Part shown: piece by piece, positions 22,206-29,421 of the stretch | Numbering within the stretch: position 1 is the stretch's first letter | Layout: every line of letters starts with the position of its first letter | IMG/VR virus record: IMGVR_UViG_3300022602_000310 | Location: 1-29,421 of that record | DNA from: a virus | Length of the DNA: 29,421 nt | Reading direction: 5' to 3' (one strand) | Position numbers and translations under genes: made by a program | Notes under the pieces: generated by a model | Seen by the model: the letters and a program-made list of their open reading frames with translations, nothing else | Told to the model about the DNA's origin: nothing | The model's database searches: none

Positions 22206-23567
22206 TTAGTTTGCTGCCGTAGCAGTTGAGCGATAAGCAATGATCGAGAATGGATCGACATTGGATGCAGCCAAACGCTTCTCACCGAAGAATGTGATAT
22301 AGCCTGGCAATGTCTGATCGTATCTGCGTAAAACCATGTTCAAACGATCAACAATGGTGTGGCCACGTTGCCAATCACCAAAGTACATTGGGAACTTGTT
22401 CAATGTACCAGCTGATGCTGTGGTGGTTTGTGAGGGATTATCAAGATACTTGTTAACCACCACATCAAAGCCAAGCATTGTGCCCACGATACCTGTGCCA
22501 GGGCCATCGTTCAAGGGATGCATACGCTCGAAAATTGGTGTGCCATTAGAGTCTTTCAATCCGCGGATTTGAGACAACATGAATGGGTTTACCAAGAACT
22601 TAGCAGTAGGAGTCCAGTATTGTTGTGGCAATGAGTAGATGAAATTGACCACATCGGTATACGTTACATTGGCTGCGCCAACAGTATTGCCGTTAGTTGT
22701 CAATTGATCATAAACAGCCAAACTGTTCAAACCATTGCTAGTTGAAATACCAGACGAACCGAATGCAGCAGTAGTAATTGCACCACCACTGTATGAACCA
22801 GCTGCGCCATTATTTGCATATTGATTCAAACCACGCAAACCTTGAGTGCCACCATATGTATTGGGTGAATCAGTTTGATCGTTGTTTTGGATCATGGATT
22901 GACCCTCGACCTGGCTGAATTCCATTAGCATATCGTCAACAACATTGGCCTCTAAGCCATCGATGTCATCGAGTGCAGCAGTACGGATTGGGAATTGCAC
23001 GTTCAAGTCTTGCAAAACCAATTGCCAAATATTGGTGTTTTCGGTTGTTGCTGAACCATTGTTCTGAATGGAATAGCCCCAAGTTGCACCAGCATTACCG
23101 ACTTTAGCCCTGAACTGATAGGTTGAACCTTCAGTGGTCACGTTGCGAGACAAACCACGCATGGGGTTAATCAAACGCAATGTGTGGAATACTGGATCGT
23201 AGGCTGTGCGACCACCGACATTGTAACCGCCACCAGTCAATGCAGAACTTTCCTTCAAGTATGCTTGATACTGATCATCAGATTCAAACAATTTGATTTC
23301 TTTTTCCATTTTGCCTTTTTTGACAAATTTGGATAATTGCTCACGAACCATCTTGTTCACATCGCCTTTGATGGATTTGGATGGTTTGATAATGGATGGA
23401 GCTGTATTGATCTCAGACAATTTGGCCTCGATGGCTGCCAATTTCTCTGTGGTTGCAACAGAAATTTCTTCCACTTTTGCTAGGGTTTCGGCTTTGACTT
23501 CTTCAATCTTGGCCACGTTTGATGCCTCAATGGCATCGACTTTTTCAAGAATTTTTTCGACTGACAT
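22206..23567 (-). CDS. Major capsid protein, HK97 fold, with N-terminal coiled-coil domain
   Basis: The 453-residue protein starts MSVEKILEKVDAIEASNVAK and has a charged heptad-rich first ~60 residues, typical of a scaffold-like delta domain. A helical link follows (SIKGDVNKMVREQLSKFVKK), then the HK97 core, where LKESSALTGG begins the mature N-arm. Later core words are LRLINPMRG, AALDDIDGLEANVVDDMLME, NDQTDSPNTYGGTQGLRGLN and the C-terminal GEKRLAASNVDPFS. The prohead protease coded just upstream probably cuts before the SSALTGG region. The gene has AAGGAAA before its ATG and is followed by a strong terminator. Confidence 0.93.
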   Translation of the reverse strand: MSVEKILEKVDAIEASNVAKIEEVKAETLAKVEEISVATTEKLAAIEAKLSEINTAPSIIKPSKSIKGDVNKMVREQLSKFVKKGKMEKEIKLFESDDQYQAYLKESSALTGGGYNVGGRTAYDPVFHTLRLINPMRGLSRNVTTEGSTYQFRAKVGNAGATWGYSIQNNGSATTENTNIWQLVLQDLNVQFPIRTAALDDIDGLEANVVDDMLMEFSQVEGQSMIQNNDQTDSPNTYGGTQGLRGLNQYANNGAAGSYSGGAITTAAFGSSGISTSNGLNSLAVYDQLTTNGNTVGAANVTYTDVVNFIYSLPQQYWTPTAKFLVNPFMLSQIRGLKDSNGTPIFERMHPLNDGPGTGIVGTMLGFDVVVNKYLDNPSQTTTASAGTLNKFPMYFGDWQRGHTIVDRLNMVLRRYDQTLPGYITFFGEKRLAASNVDPFSIIAYRSTATAAN

Positions 23568-23577
23568 AATAATTTCC

Positions 23578-24375
23578 TTATTTAAGACGCTTTGAAAGTG
23601 CTTTCAACAATTCTCTTTCCTCTAGGGCTTTCAGAATTGAATCGGCCTCGTTGACCACCGCATCCGATTCGCTCGGCTTTGGGGTTTCCTGAATAGTTTC
23701 CTTGGCAGCATCACGCTGCTCAATTATCTTCTTCAGCATTGAAGATGCAGTGGTCGCATCTTTTCTTGAAAGCCCAGCATCACGCAGTGCCTTCTCGATC
23801 ACTCTTGGATTTGCCTGGCCTTGGCCATCGAAATATTCAAGATTCATTACTTCAGCTTTGGGATTGTTTGGGTACATGACAACAGATACCTCACGCAAAC
23901 CGCCTTTGGTGATCTGGAAATAAGATTCGTCATCCATATCATCATCGCATGGATTACCATCGGCATCGACCATTTGCGCCTCATCGGCATAGGCACCGAC
24001 TGAAACACCACCAAACATATTGGGTGATTCTTTTAAGACATTGTATAAATCAGAGCCACCGACTGTGCTTAAATATAATTTGCCCTCGGCAGTCATGCCA
24101 TCATCATCGAATTGGAATTCATTCCATTCCCCGACTGGCATTCCCATATCATTGTGATTCAAAAACATTGGCAGTGGTTTGCCAGATTTTGCAAATTCAT
24201 TGGCCCAGTCCATGAATCCTTCAGGCTGGTAATTGAATCGTCTGCCATCCTCACCATCCCTTGGCCCCCAAGTGGTCACTCTGGCTGCAATTTTTCCACT
24301 AGGTGAGTTTTTTGGGTCTGCCTCTTTTTTTAGACTGACCTTTGCCTCGCAAATTAAATTCAATGTTTGCTTCAT
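23578..24375 (-). CDS. HK97-type prohead protease
   Basis: The 265-residue protein matches the S78 herpes-like serine protease family. His74 lies in MFLNHND, Ser125 in FGGVSVGA, and a conserved acidic turn in LREVSVVMYPNNPKA (Glu162). It would remove the delta domain of the major capsid during maturation. The long charged C-terminal part (KKIIEQRDAAKETIQETPKP) may help it enter the procapsid. The ATG at 24375 lies 77 bases inside the small AT-hook-like gene. Both frames look coding, and its first 25 residues have no obvious alternative start. Confidence 0.88.
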   Translation of the reverse strand: MKQTLNLICEAKVSLKKEADPKNSPSGKIAARVTTWGPRDGEDGRRFNYQPEGFMDWANEFAKSGKPLPMFLNHNDMGMPVGEWNEFQFDDDGMTAEGKLYLSTVGGSDLYNVLKESPNMFGGVSVGAYADEAQMVDADGNPCDDDMDDESYFQITKGGLREVSVVMYPNNPKAEVMNLEYFDGQGQANPRVIEKALRDAGLSRKDATTASSMLKKIIEQRDAAKETIQETPKPSESDAVVNEADSILKALEERELLKALSKRLK

Positions 24376-24508
24376 TGATTACCCCGTTATGTATAGACTG
24401 ATTAATATCTTGTATTGTAGGGGTTTTATCGGGAATTTGTGCTAGTTTAACATCACTCGATTTCACTTGTGAAGATAAAACCCGAATTATTTTTTTTATA
24501 TTGCTCAT
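24299..24508 (-). CDS. Small AT-hook-like basic protein (69 aa)
   Basis: The product begins MSNIKKIIRVLSSQVKSSDV and ends with GKGQSKKRGRPKKLT, where RGRPKK is the core of an AT-hook, a short peptide that binds the minor groove of AT-rich DNA. It starts in TAATG overlap with the portal stop and its last 77 bases are shared with the protease gene. This tight placement supports a real gene. A role in binding packaged or replicating DNA is a guess from the motif. Confidence 0.65.
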   Translation of the reverse strand: MSNIKKIIRVLSSQVKSSDVKLAQIPDKTPTIQDINQSIHNGVINEANIEFNLRGKGQSKKRGRPKKLT

Positions 24509-25953
24509 TATTTGGCAGTATTAATGGCCATTTTTGGTGCCGTTGATCCACCACCGCCACCTGTATCCTGTGGGCTGGATCCAGCAATTGGATCGATTTT
24601 TGCCACTGGTTTACCGCTGATCGGCACGTTGGTTTTGGATATATTGGCTGGATCAAGAGCTGGCAGCTGATCACCACCAGGCACTTTGGGCATATTCAAA
24701 TATTCCCGAGCCTCATTGGGTGTGAATATCCCAGCTGAAACGCCAGCAGTGACAAAATTCATTTGATCGAGTGCAGCACCTTTTAAAAAGTCCTTGGTAT
24801 CGAATCTCATGCAAAGATTTGGGTATCCCCTGAATAATTGCTTGTTGAATTTTTGCTCGATGTTGATGATCATTGGATACATTGTCGTTTTGTAAAACTC
24901 ATCCAATAGTGTCTGGGTGTTGTTGTACTTGCCGACCTCGAGGCCCAGCAGCTGCGCTGGCACACCAAACAATGCACAAATGCGCTTTGTGGTCTGGTCT
25001 TTTAATTTGGCTGCATCGGCATCTTGCAAAGTCAACATCTTGACTGTCTCAAATGTCATCCCCTGATCTAATAGCATTCCTTGGCCAGGCTTACTGGTAT
25101 CGGTCGGCTTGGATCCAGTCATCGATGCCCATGCTTCTTTTAGCCTGGCTGCAATCTCCTTGTATTTGGCATCTGGAATCACCTGATCTGTCTTAAATAA
25201 GCCACTGGGTTTTGCACCATTTTGCATGATGTAGTTGGCATACAAGTCAATATCAGTGTCGAGTGCCACCAGCTCTGTGGCCAAAATACCCTTATTAAAA
25301 CCAGCCGAGCCTTGCCACGCTGCCTCAGTAATATGGATCACCTGGTAAGGCAACAATGGCTCATCCATGTTAAAACCATAGGTCGGTGTGGACATCCGAT
25401 AACTTGGATATCGCAAATTGGTCATCTGCACTGTGATCAATGTGGCATCGAGGTTATACATCTCGATTGGGGTCTGCATCGAATCTTTATTGTCTTTTCT
25501 CAATAGCAAAGTAAAGCACTCACCAGCCAAATCTTGCCACATACACCATTGATACCAAAACTCATATGCATTTTGAAAATTATTGGGATCTTGCAATAAA
25601 TTCAATACTTGCTTGGCCTTGGTCTTGTCTCTAGTGCCTGGCAGATTAGATTCCAGCGCATTGACAAATGTGCCATCATCCAATTTGTACATAATGCTGA
25701 TACCGCACTGGGCCAATGCTCTGGCCTTGACCCCCACGCATGACATGATCGTGCTGTTGCGTGATAGCACCGACATATCGACAATTCGGCCAGCATTGGT
25801 GACGCTGGATGTCGTGACGTACAGTAACTGAAAGGCAGAGCCTTGCTGGCCATTCTGATTTGTCCTGACAATCTGGTTTCCCAGCTGAGTTTGGCCAAAT
25901 AAAGTATTGGATTCTTTGGTCGTTTTACTCTTGAAAATGTCGAATAATCCCAT
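24508..25953 (-). CDS. Portal protein (HK97 family)
   Basis: The 481-residue protein has the standard portal N-terminus (MGLFDIFKSK) and VTNAGRIVDMSVLSRNSTIM, then VKARALAQCGISIMYK and AYEFWYQWCMWQDLAGECFT. In the C-terminal half it shows FGVPAQLLGLEVGKYNNTQT and EYLNMPKVPGGDQLP, matching Phage_portal of the HK97 type. It forms the dodecameric gate through which DNA is packaged. AGGGG before the ATG is a good ribosome-binding site. There is a 31-base gap to the terminase with no clear promoter. Confidence 0.93.
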   Translation of the reverse strand: MGLFDIFKSKTTKESNTLFGQTQLGNQIVRTNQNGQQGSAFQLLYVTTSSVTNAGRIVDMSVLSRNSTIMSCVGVKARALAQCGISIMYKLDDGTFVNALESNLPGTRDKTKAKQVLNLLQDPNNFQNAYEFWYQWCMWQDLAGECFTLLLRKDNKDSMQTPIEMYNLDATLITVQMTNLRYPSYRMSTPTYGFNMDEPLLPYQVIHITEAAWQGSAGFNKGILATELVALDTDIDLYANYIMQNGAKPSGLFKTDQVIPDAKYKEIAARLKEAWASMTGSKPTDTSKPGQGMLLDQGMTFETVKMLTLQDADAAKLKDQTTKRICALFGVPAQLLGLEVGKYNNTQTLLDEFYKTTMYPMIINIEQKFNKQLFRGYPNLCMRFDTKDFLKGAALDQMNFVTAGVSAGIFTPNEAREYLNMPKVPGGDQLPALDPANISKTNVPISGKPVAKIDPIAGSSPQDTGGGGGSTAPKMAINTAK

Positions 25954-25984
25954 GTTTTTCCCCTATTTTGGCCTCATAGTATCA

Positions 25985-27646
25985 CTAAAATGATCTAAAT
26001 CCAAACGAACTCGATGCATATGGATTATCCAAACTGCAATGGGCTGCAATGATCATTGCAATAATGCCATCGACCTTGGCTGCTTTATCGGCTTCATTCT
26101 TCCTGACTTTGATGTTTCCATTGACATCCTCATAAACCTCGCAGTTGGATAATTGCCATCCCAAGAATGGATTCCCATCATGTTTGATTTGTTTATTTAA
26201 TATCAATTTTTCAACATATTTGCTCGGATTTGATAAAACTCCCATGCCTTGGCCGACTTTTTTCACTGGAATGCCAGCCTCATGCAATCTGGCCACCAGA
26301 CTCGATGCATTGTATGCATCGTATCCGACTTCCTTCACATCATATATCTGGCACTGTTGTTTGATGTAATCGCTCACTTCTCGATCATCCATCACATTGC
26401 CTTCAGTGATCTTGAGAATGCCAGAACCGACCGCCACTCTGAAAATGTCGGCATAGTGCTTGGGTATTAATTCCAGCCCAGCCTCGGGCAAAAAGAATTT
26501 GAACTCAGCTCGGTAGTCCAGCTCGCCATATCGTTTTAAAGTGCAAACCGCATTCAAGTCTCGGGTGGCTGCCAAATCAAATCCGATAAATACTGCCTCG
26601 GGCACTCGATCCTCAGTGGGTTGGGTAGCCTCATCCCAGAATGTCCGATCCAGCCAGGCACTCTGTGCCGACACAAATATATTCAAAGTCTTGCACAAAA
26701 ATTCATTGAGTGCAGCTGGTTTGTGTTTGGCCTCCTCGGCCCTCTGAGCAATGGCTTCCTCAAAAACCGATATCCCATGCATGGGATTGGCCTTGGCCCA
26801 GACTGTCGGATCACGCCAATCATCGTTTTGATCTAATGAATACAGCAGTCCAAACCATCTTGGATTGTCGGTGGCCTCGCCATATAGCATGGATTGGTAC
26901 ATCGAGAAATCTTCATAAAATTTGGTGTCTTTGGTAAAACTGGCAGTGGTGATATAAATCCTCAACGGATTTTGTCTGGCCACCATACCTGAGTGCAGCA
27001 CCTCGATCGAGTTTCTGTCCACAATCTGGGCGGCCTCATCAATGATCACGCATGATGGGTTTTTTCCATCCCCTGTTTTCTTTGTGTCTCGGCTCAATGC
27101 CTTAAACATTGTTTGTGTATCGCCAGCCTTTTTCATTTCGTATTTAGAAACAAAATATGTATTGGCCAATGCCGATGGCATATTTTCAACAAATCCCTTG
27201 GCCGAATCAAACACAATGGTGGCCTGTTCCCTGTTGGTGGCCAGGGTGAACACCTCGGCTCCAGCCTCGCCAAATTGCAGCTCATATAAAGCAATGATGG
27301 CCGTTAGTGTTGACTTGCCAGCTTTCCTTGGAATGTAAACGATCACATCGGTGACCATTCTTTTATTTCTATTTTTTTTTGCTCTAAAACCATAAACTGC
27401 ACAAATCAAAAATATTTGAAATGGTTCAAGCAAAATTGGCCGCCCAGCATCTGGCCCTTTGGTGTGCGTTAAAACGCTGGCAAATTTTAAAACGTGCTGT
27501 GGATAATCTGGATCGAAAATCCATTCCCAAGTCTTATTCTCATATTGATCGACAAATCGCTGGCACGCCAGTTGCACATCCCGACAAACATTAATCTCGC
27601 CTTTTGTTACTGCGATTGCATACAGTATTCCATCTTGATAATTCAT
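25985..27646 (-). CDS. Terminase large subunit
   Basis: The 553-residue protein has the Terminase_1 order. Walker A lies in IPRKAGKST (residues 105-113), Walker B with catalytic glutamate in SCVIIDEAAQ (203-204), and a coupling region in LRIYITTASFTKDT. The nuclease domain starts near FIGFDLAATRDLNA (Asp357) with VGYDAYNASS as the second acidic site. It powers DNA packaging and cuts the concatemer. Gene order small-large-portal is normal. It starts in an ATGA overlap with the small subunit. Confidence 0.95.
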   Translation of the reverse strand: MNYQDGILYAIAVTKGEINVCRDVQLACQRFVDQYENKTWEWIFDPDYPQHVLKFASVLTHTKGPDAGRPILLEPFQIFLICAVYGFRAKKNRNKRMVTDVIVYIPRKAGKSTLTAIIALYELQFGEAGAEVFTLATNREQATIVFDSAKGFVENMPSALANTYFVSKYEMKKAGDTQTMFKALSRDTKKTGDGKNPSCVIIDEAAQIVDRNSIEVLHSGMVARQNPLRIYITTASFTKDTKFYEDFSMYQSMLYGEATDNPRWFGLLYSLDQNDDWRDPTVWAKANPMHGISVFEEAIAQRAEEAKHKPAALNEFLCKTLNIFVSAQSAWLDRTFWDEATQPTEDRVPEAVFIGFDLAATRDLNAVCTLKRYGELDYRAEFKFFLPEAGLELIPKHYADIFRVAVGSGILKITEGNVMDDREVSDYIKQQCQIYDVKEVGYDAYNASSLVARLHEAGIPVKKVGQGMGVLSNPSKYVEKLILNKQIKHDGNPFLGWQLSNCEVYEDVNGNIKVRKNEADKAAKVDGIIAMIIAAHCSLDNPYASSSFGFRSF

Positions 27647-28119
27647 GCAGCTTTCGGGCCTCGAAACAAATCATTAATCACGCTATCTTCTTCTGATTTG
27701 TTATTGCTCAATCTGCTTTTTGGTGTCAGCCCCATTTCATTCATCAATTTAAGGCAATTTTCCATGGCCTTGTTTGCCACTGCAATATATGGATTGGGTG
27801 CAAATGTTTTGCCAGCATTTATTTTAATCACCAGTGGGTGTTTAAATTGCTCAGTTCTGGCATCAATGTATGTCTGCATTTGATCGGCCAGCATAAGCAA
27901 TGTGTGCCGATCTTGACCAGAACCAATCCCATATACATCAAATAAATAATCTGCGGTTTCTTTGACAAATCGCTCTCGATTAAATAGCTCTGGCTGGTTT
28001 GCCCATTCAGCAAATGGAATTCTTAGCTTAATTTTTTCAGGCAGCATGATTCCAGCATTCATGCCTTTGGTGCCATGAATCTGATGAATCTCTGGTGGTA
28101 GTTTGTTATTCCCGCCCAT
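27643..28119 (-). CDS. Terminase small subunit (P27 family)
   Basis: The 158-residue protein begins MGGNNKLPPEIHQIHGTKGM, has IPFAEWANQPELFNRERFVK and a helical C-terminal part ending in NEMGLTPKSRLSNNKSEEDS. The N-terminal PPEIHxxxGT pattern and the C-terminal GLTPxSR motif are typical of P27/Terminase_4 small subunits, which recognise the packaging start and regulate the large subunit. It begins 14 bases inside the end of the methyltransferase gene. Confidence 0.9.
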   Translation of the reverse strand: MGGNNKLPPEIHQIHGTKGMNAGIMLPEKIKLRIPFAEWANQPELFNRERFVKETADYLFDVYGIGSGQDRHTLLMLADQMQTYIDARTEQFKHPLVIKINAGKTFAPNPYIAVANKAMENCLKLMNEMGLTPKSRLSNNKSEEDSVINDLFRGPKAA

Positions 28120-29377
28120 TTATTAACTCTGCTTTCTTACCTGTAAAGTCTTCCCATCGCTTAACTATAACATCGCAATATTTTGGGTCAAGCTCCATCA
28201 ATCTTGCCTTACGCCCAATTTTTTCACAAGCAATTAATGTGCTGCCTGATCCACCAAACAAATCCAGAACAATTTCGCCATGCCTACTACTCCATTCAAT
28301 CATTCTTTGAACCAAATTAATTGGTTTCATTGTTGGATGCAAGTCTGATTTGCTTGGTCTGTTTTCTCTTAAAACTGTAGTTTTTTGTTCTGTTCTATAA
28401 CTGTTGACAAGAGCCTCAAGCTCTTTTTTATTCATTTTTTTTATGTCTATATCGTCATCAATTACAGTTGTCCGTGTAAAGTCACCACAAAAATAATGAG
28501 CTGCTCCTTCTTTCCATCCATATAAAATTGGTTCGTGTTGCCAATTAAAATCTTGCCGACTAAGGGTGCCAGCTTGTTTTGCCCATATCAAGACTTGACT
28601 TAATTTTAATCCTGATTCTTTAAAGCATTGAGTAAAATTAACTCTTTCCGTATCTGCATGAGCCACATAAATAACTGCTCCATTTTTCATGCTTAAATAA
28701 TAGCAAGAATAAATAGATGTTAAAAAATCTTTAAATGATGAATCGCTCATGTCATCATTCATTATTTTTCCAGCTGCCCCATCAATAGCTACGTTATATG
28801 GTGGATCAGTCCACACCATATCGCATTTCATTCCTTGCATCAATTCTTCAATTGAACCAATGTTTGTAGAATCTCCACACATTAATCTGTGATCGCCCAA
28901 TTGATATATATCACCAAGAATTGATTTGGGAATTTCTGGAGTTTCAGGGACATCATTTTCATCAACTAGTCCCTTAACTTCTTTTGGCTCAAGAGAAAAA
29001 ATTTCATCTTCAGAAAATCCAGTTATTTTTAAATCGAAACCTTCAAGTTTTAATGCTTCCAATTCAGCCAATAATGTTTGACTATCCCATCCAGCATTTA
29101 ATGCCAATTTATTGTCAGCAATAACTAATGCTCTTTTTTGCGTTTCAGTTAAATGAGACAGCTCAATCACTGGAACTTTTTCCATGCCAAGTTTTCTGGC
29201 AGCAGCCAATCTTCCATGGCCAGCAATAATGACATTATCGCCATCCACCAAAATTGGGTTAGTCCATCCAAACTCTTTTATGCTGGCAGCAATTTGAGCC
29301 ACCTGGTCATCACTATGAGTCCGAGAATTCCTTGCGTAGGGAATTAATTTTTCAATTTCAACTTGTATTATTTTCAT
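28106..29377 (-). CDS. ParB-like domain fused to an N6-adenine DNA methyltransferase
   Basis: Residues 1-90 form a ParB/Srx-type domain with the nucleotide-binding box AGHGRLAAARKLG (52-64). The rest is a DNA methyltransferase with catalytic DPPY (residues 191-194, in TDPPYNV) before the SAM-binding LDLFGGSGSTLIACEK, the order of beta-class enzymes. Family members methylate adenine in double-stranded DNA. In phages they may protect against restriction or alter packaging and gene expression. The gene is more AT-rich than the terminase genes. Its start has AGG about 7 bases upstream. The specificity is not visible. Confidence 0.92.
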   Translation of the reverse strand: MKIIQVEIEKLIPYARNSRTHSDDQVAQIAASIKEFGWTNPILVDGDNVIIAGHGRLAAARKLGMEKVPVIELSHLTETQKRALVIADNKLALNAGWDSQTLLAELEALKLEGFDLKITGFSEDEIFSLEPKEVKGLVDENDVPETPEIPKSILGDIYQLGDHRLMCGDSTNIGSIEELMQGMKCDMVWTDPPYNVAIDGAAGKIMNDDMSDSSFKDFLTSIYSCYYLSMKNGAVIYVAHADTERVNFTQCFKESGLKLSQVLIWAKQAGTLSRQDFNWQHEPILYGWKEGAAHYFCGDFTRTTVIDDDIDIKKMNKKELEALVNSYRTEQKTTVLRENRPSKSDLHPTMKPINLVQRMIEWSSRHGEIVLDLFGGSGSTLIACEKIGRKARLMELDPKYCDVIVKRWEDFTGKKAELINGRE

Positions 29378-29421
29378 GTTTTACCTGTTGTTTTTTGACC
29401 ACCCCCCTTGCTCGCTGGTTT
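29374..29421 (-). CDS. C-terminal end of an upstream gene (cut by window edge)
   Basis: A frame entering from the right edge ends KPASKGGGQKTTGKT at a TGA that overlaps the methyltransferase ATG as ATGA, the usual junction in this operon. The lysine-rich end suggests a nucleic-acid-binding protein. Another frame (ending at TAA 29381-29383) is also open to the edge, so the choice is uncertain. Confidence 0.35.
   Translation of the reverse strand, partial: KPASKGGGQKTTGKT

Noticed and set aside
1-29421. Circular genome closed at the window ends
   Set aside because: Joining the ends keeps the helicase frame open for a short way, but the resulting residues do not continue a SNF2-type sequence, so the window is more likely a cut fragment.

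Overview
This window is about 29.4 kb of a tailed double-stranded DNA phage (Caudoviricetes). The virion looks like a siphovirus: an HK97-type head with a long non-contractile, lambda-like tail. Evidence is a P27-type small terminase, a large terminase, an HK97-type portal, a prohead protease, HK97-fold capsid genes, a G/GT tail chaperone pair with a -1 frameshift, a lambda-family tape measure and a J-like tip protein. The gene content, small glycosyltransferase set and low-to-moderate GC resemble phages assembled from aquatic metagenomes of Gram-negative hosts, but no host can be fixed from the sequence. I see no integrase, tRNA, insertion sequence or CRISPR array. Both ends cut through genes, and the two ends do not join into a convincing continuous protein.

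Layout: almost everything is on the minus strand and reads from right to left. From the right edge come a ParB-domain/DNA adenine methyltransferase fusion, small and large terminase, portal, a small AT-hook-like protein, protease, a major capsid protein with an N-terminal coiled-coil (delta-like) domain, a strong intrinsic terminator, a second capsid paralogue without that domain, head-tail connector, head-tail adaptor, tail terminator-like protein, tail tube, two small connector/tail genes, chaperones G and GT, tape measure, three distal tail or tip genes with a GNAT acetyltransferase among them, and the J-like protein. Next are small tail-associated ORFs, then three fibre genes rich in Gly-aromatic-Ser triplets or poly-glycine. 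The leftmost late genes are a possible surface-sugar cassette (cupin, methyltransferase, GT2 and a split GT9-like protein) and a lysis cassette (two small membrane proteins, a coiled-coil protein, a 3TM holin-like protein and an M15 endolysin). Genes are tightly packed, and many junctions are ATGA or TAATG overlaps, so translational coupling is probably general.

The left 1.6 kb is different. A short plus-strand operon (ssDNA-binding protein, two small ORFs and a helix-turn-helix protein) diverges from a minus-strand SNF2-like helicase. It ends at an intrinsic terminator just before it meets the late operon tail-to-tail. This looks like the edge of the replication/early region.

The most interesting points are the two adjacent capsid paralogues with a terminator between them, the fully equipped -1 frameshift site (GGGAAAA plus a nested stem) in the tail chaperone, a GT9-like fold divided between two overlapping genes, proline-poor collagen-like Gly-X-Ser repeats shared by three tail genes next to sugar-modifying enzymes, and several long out-of-frame gene overlaps with small genes.
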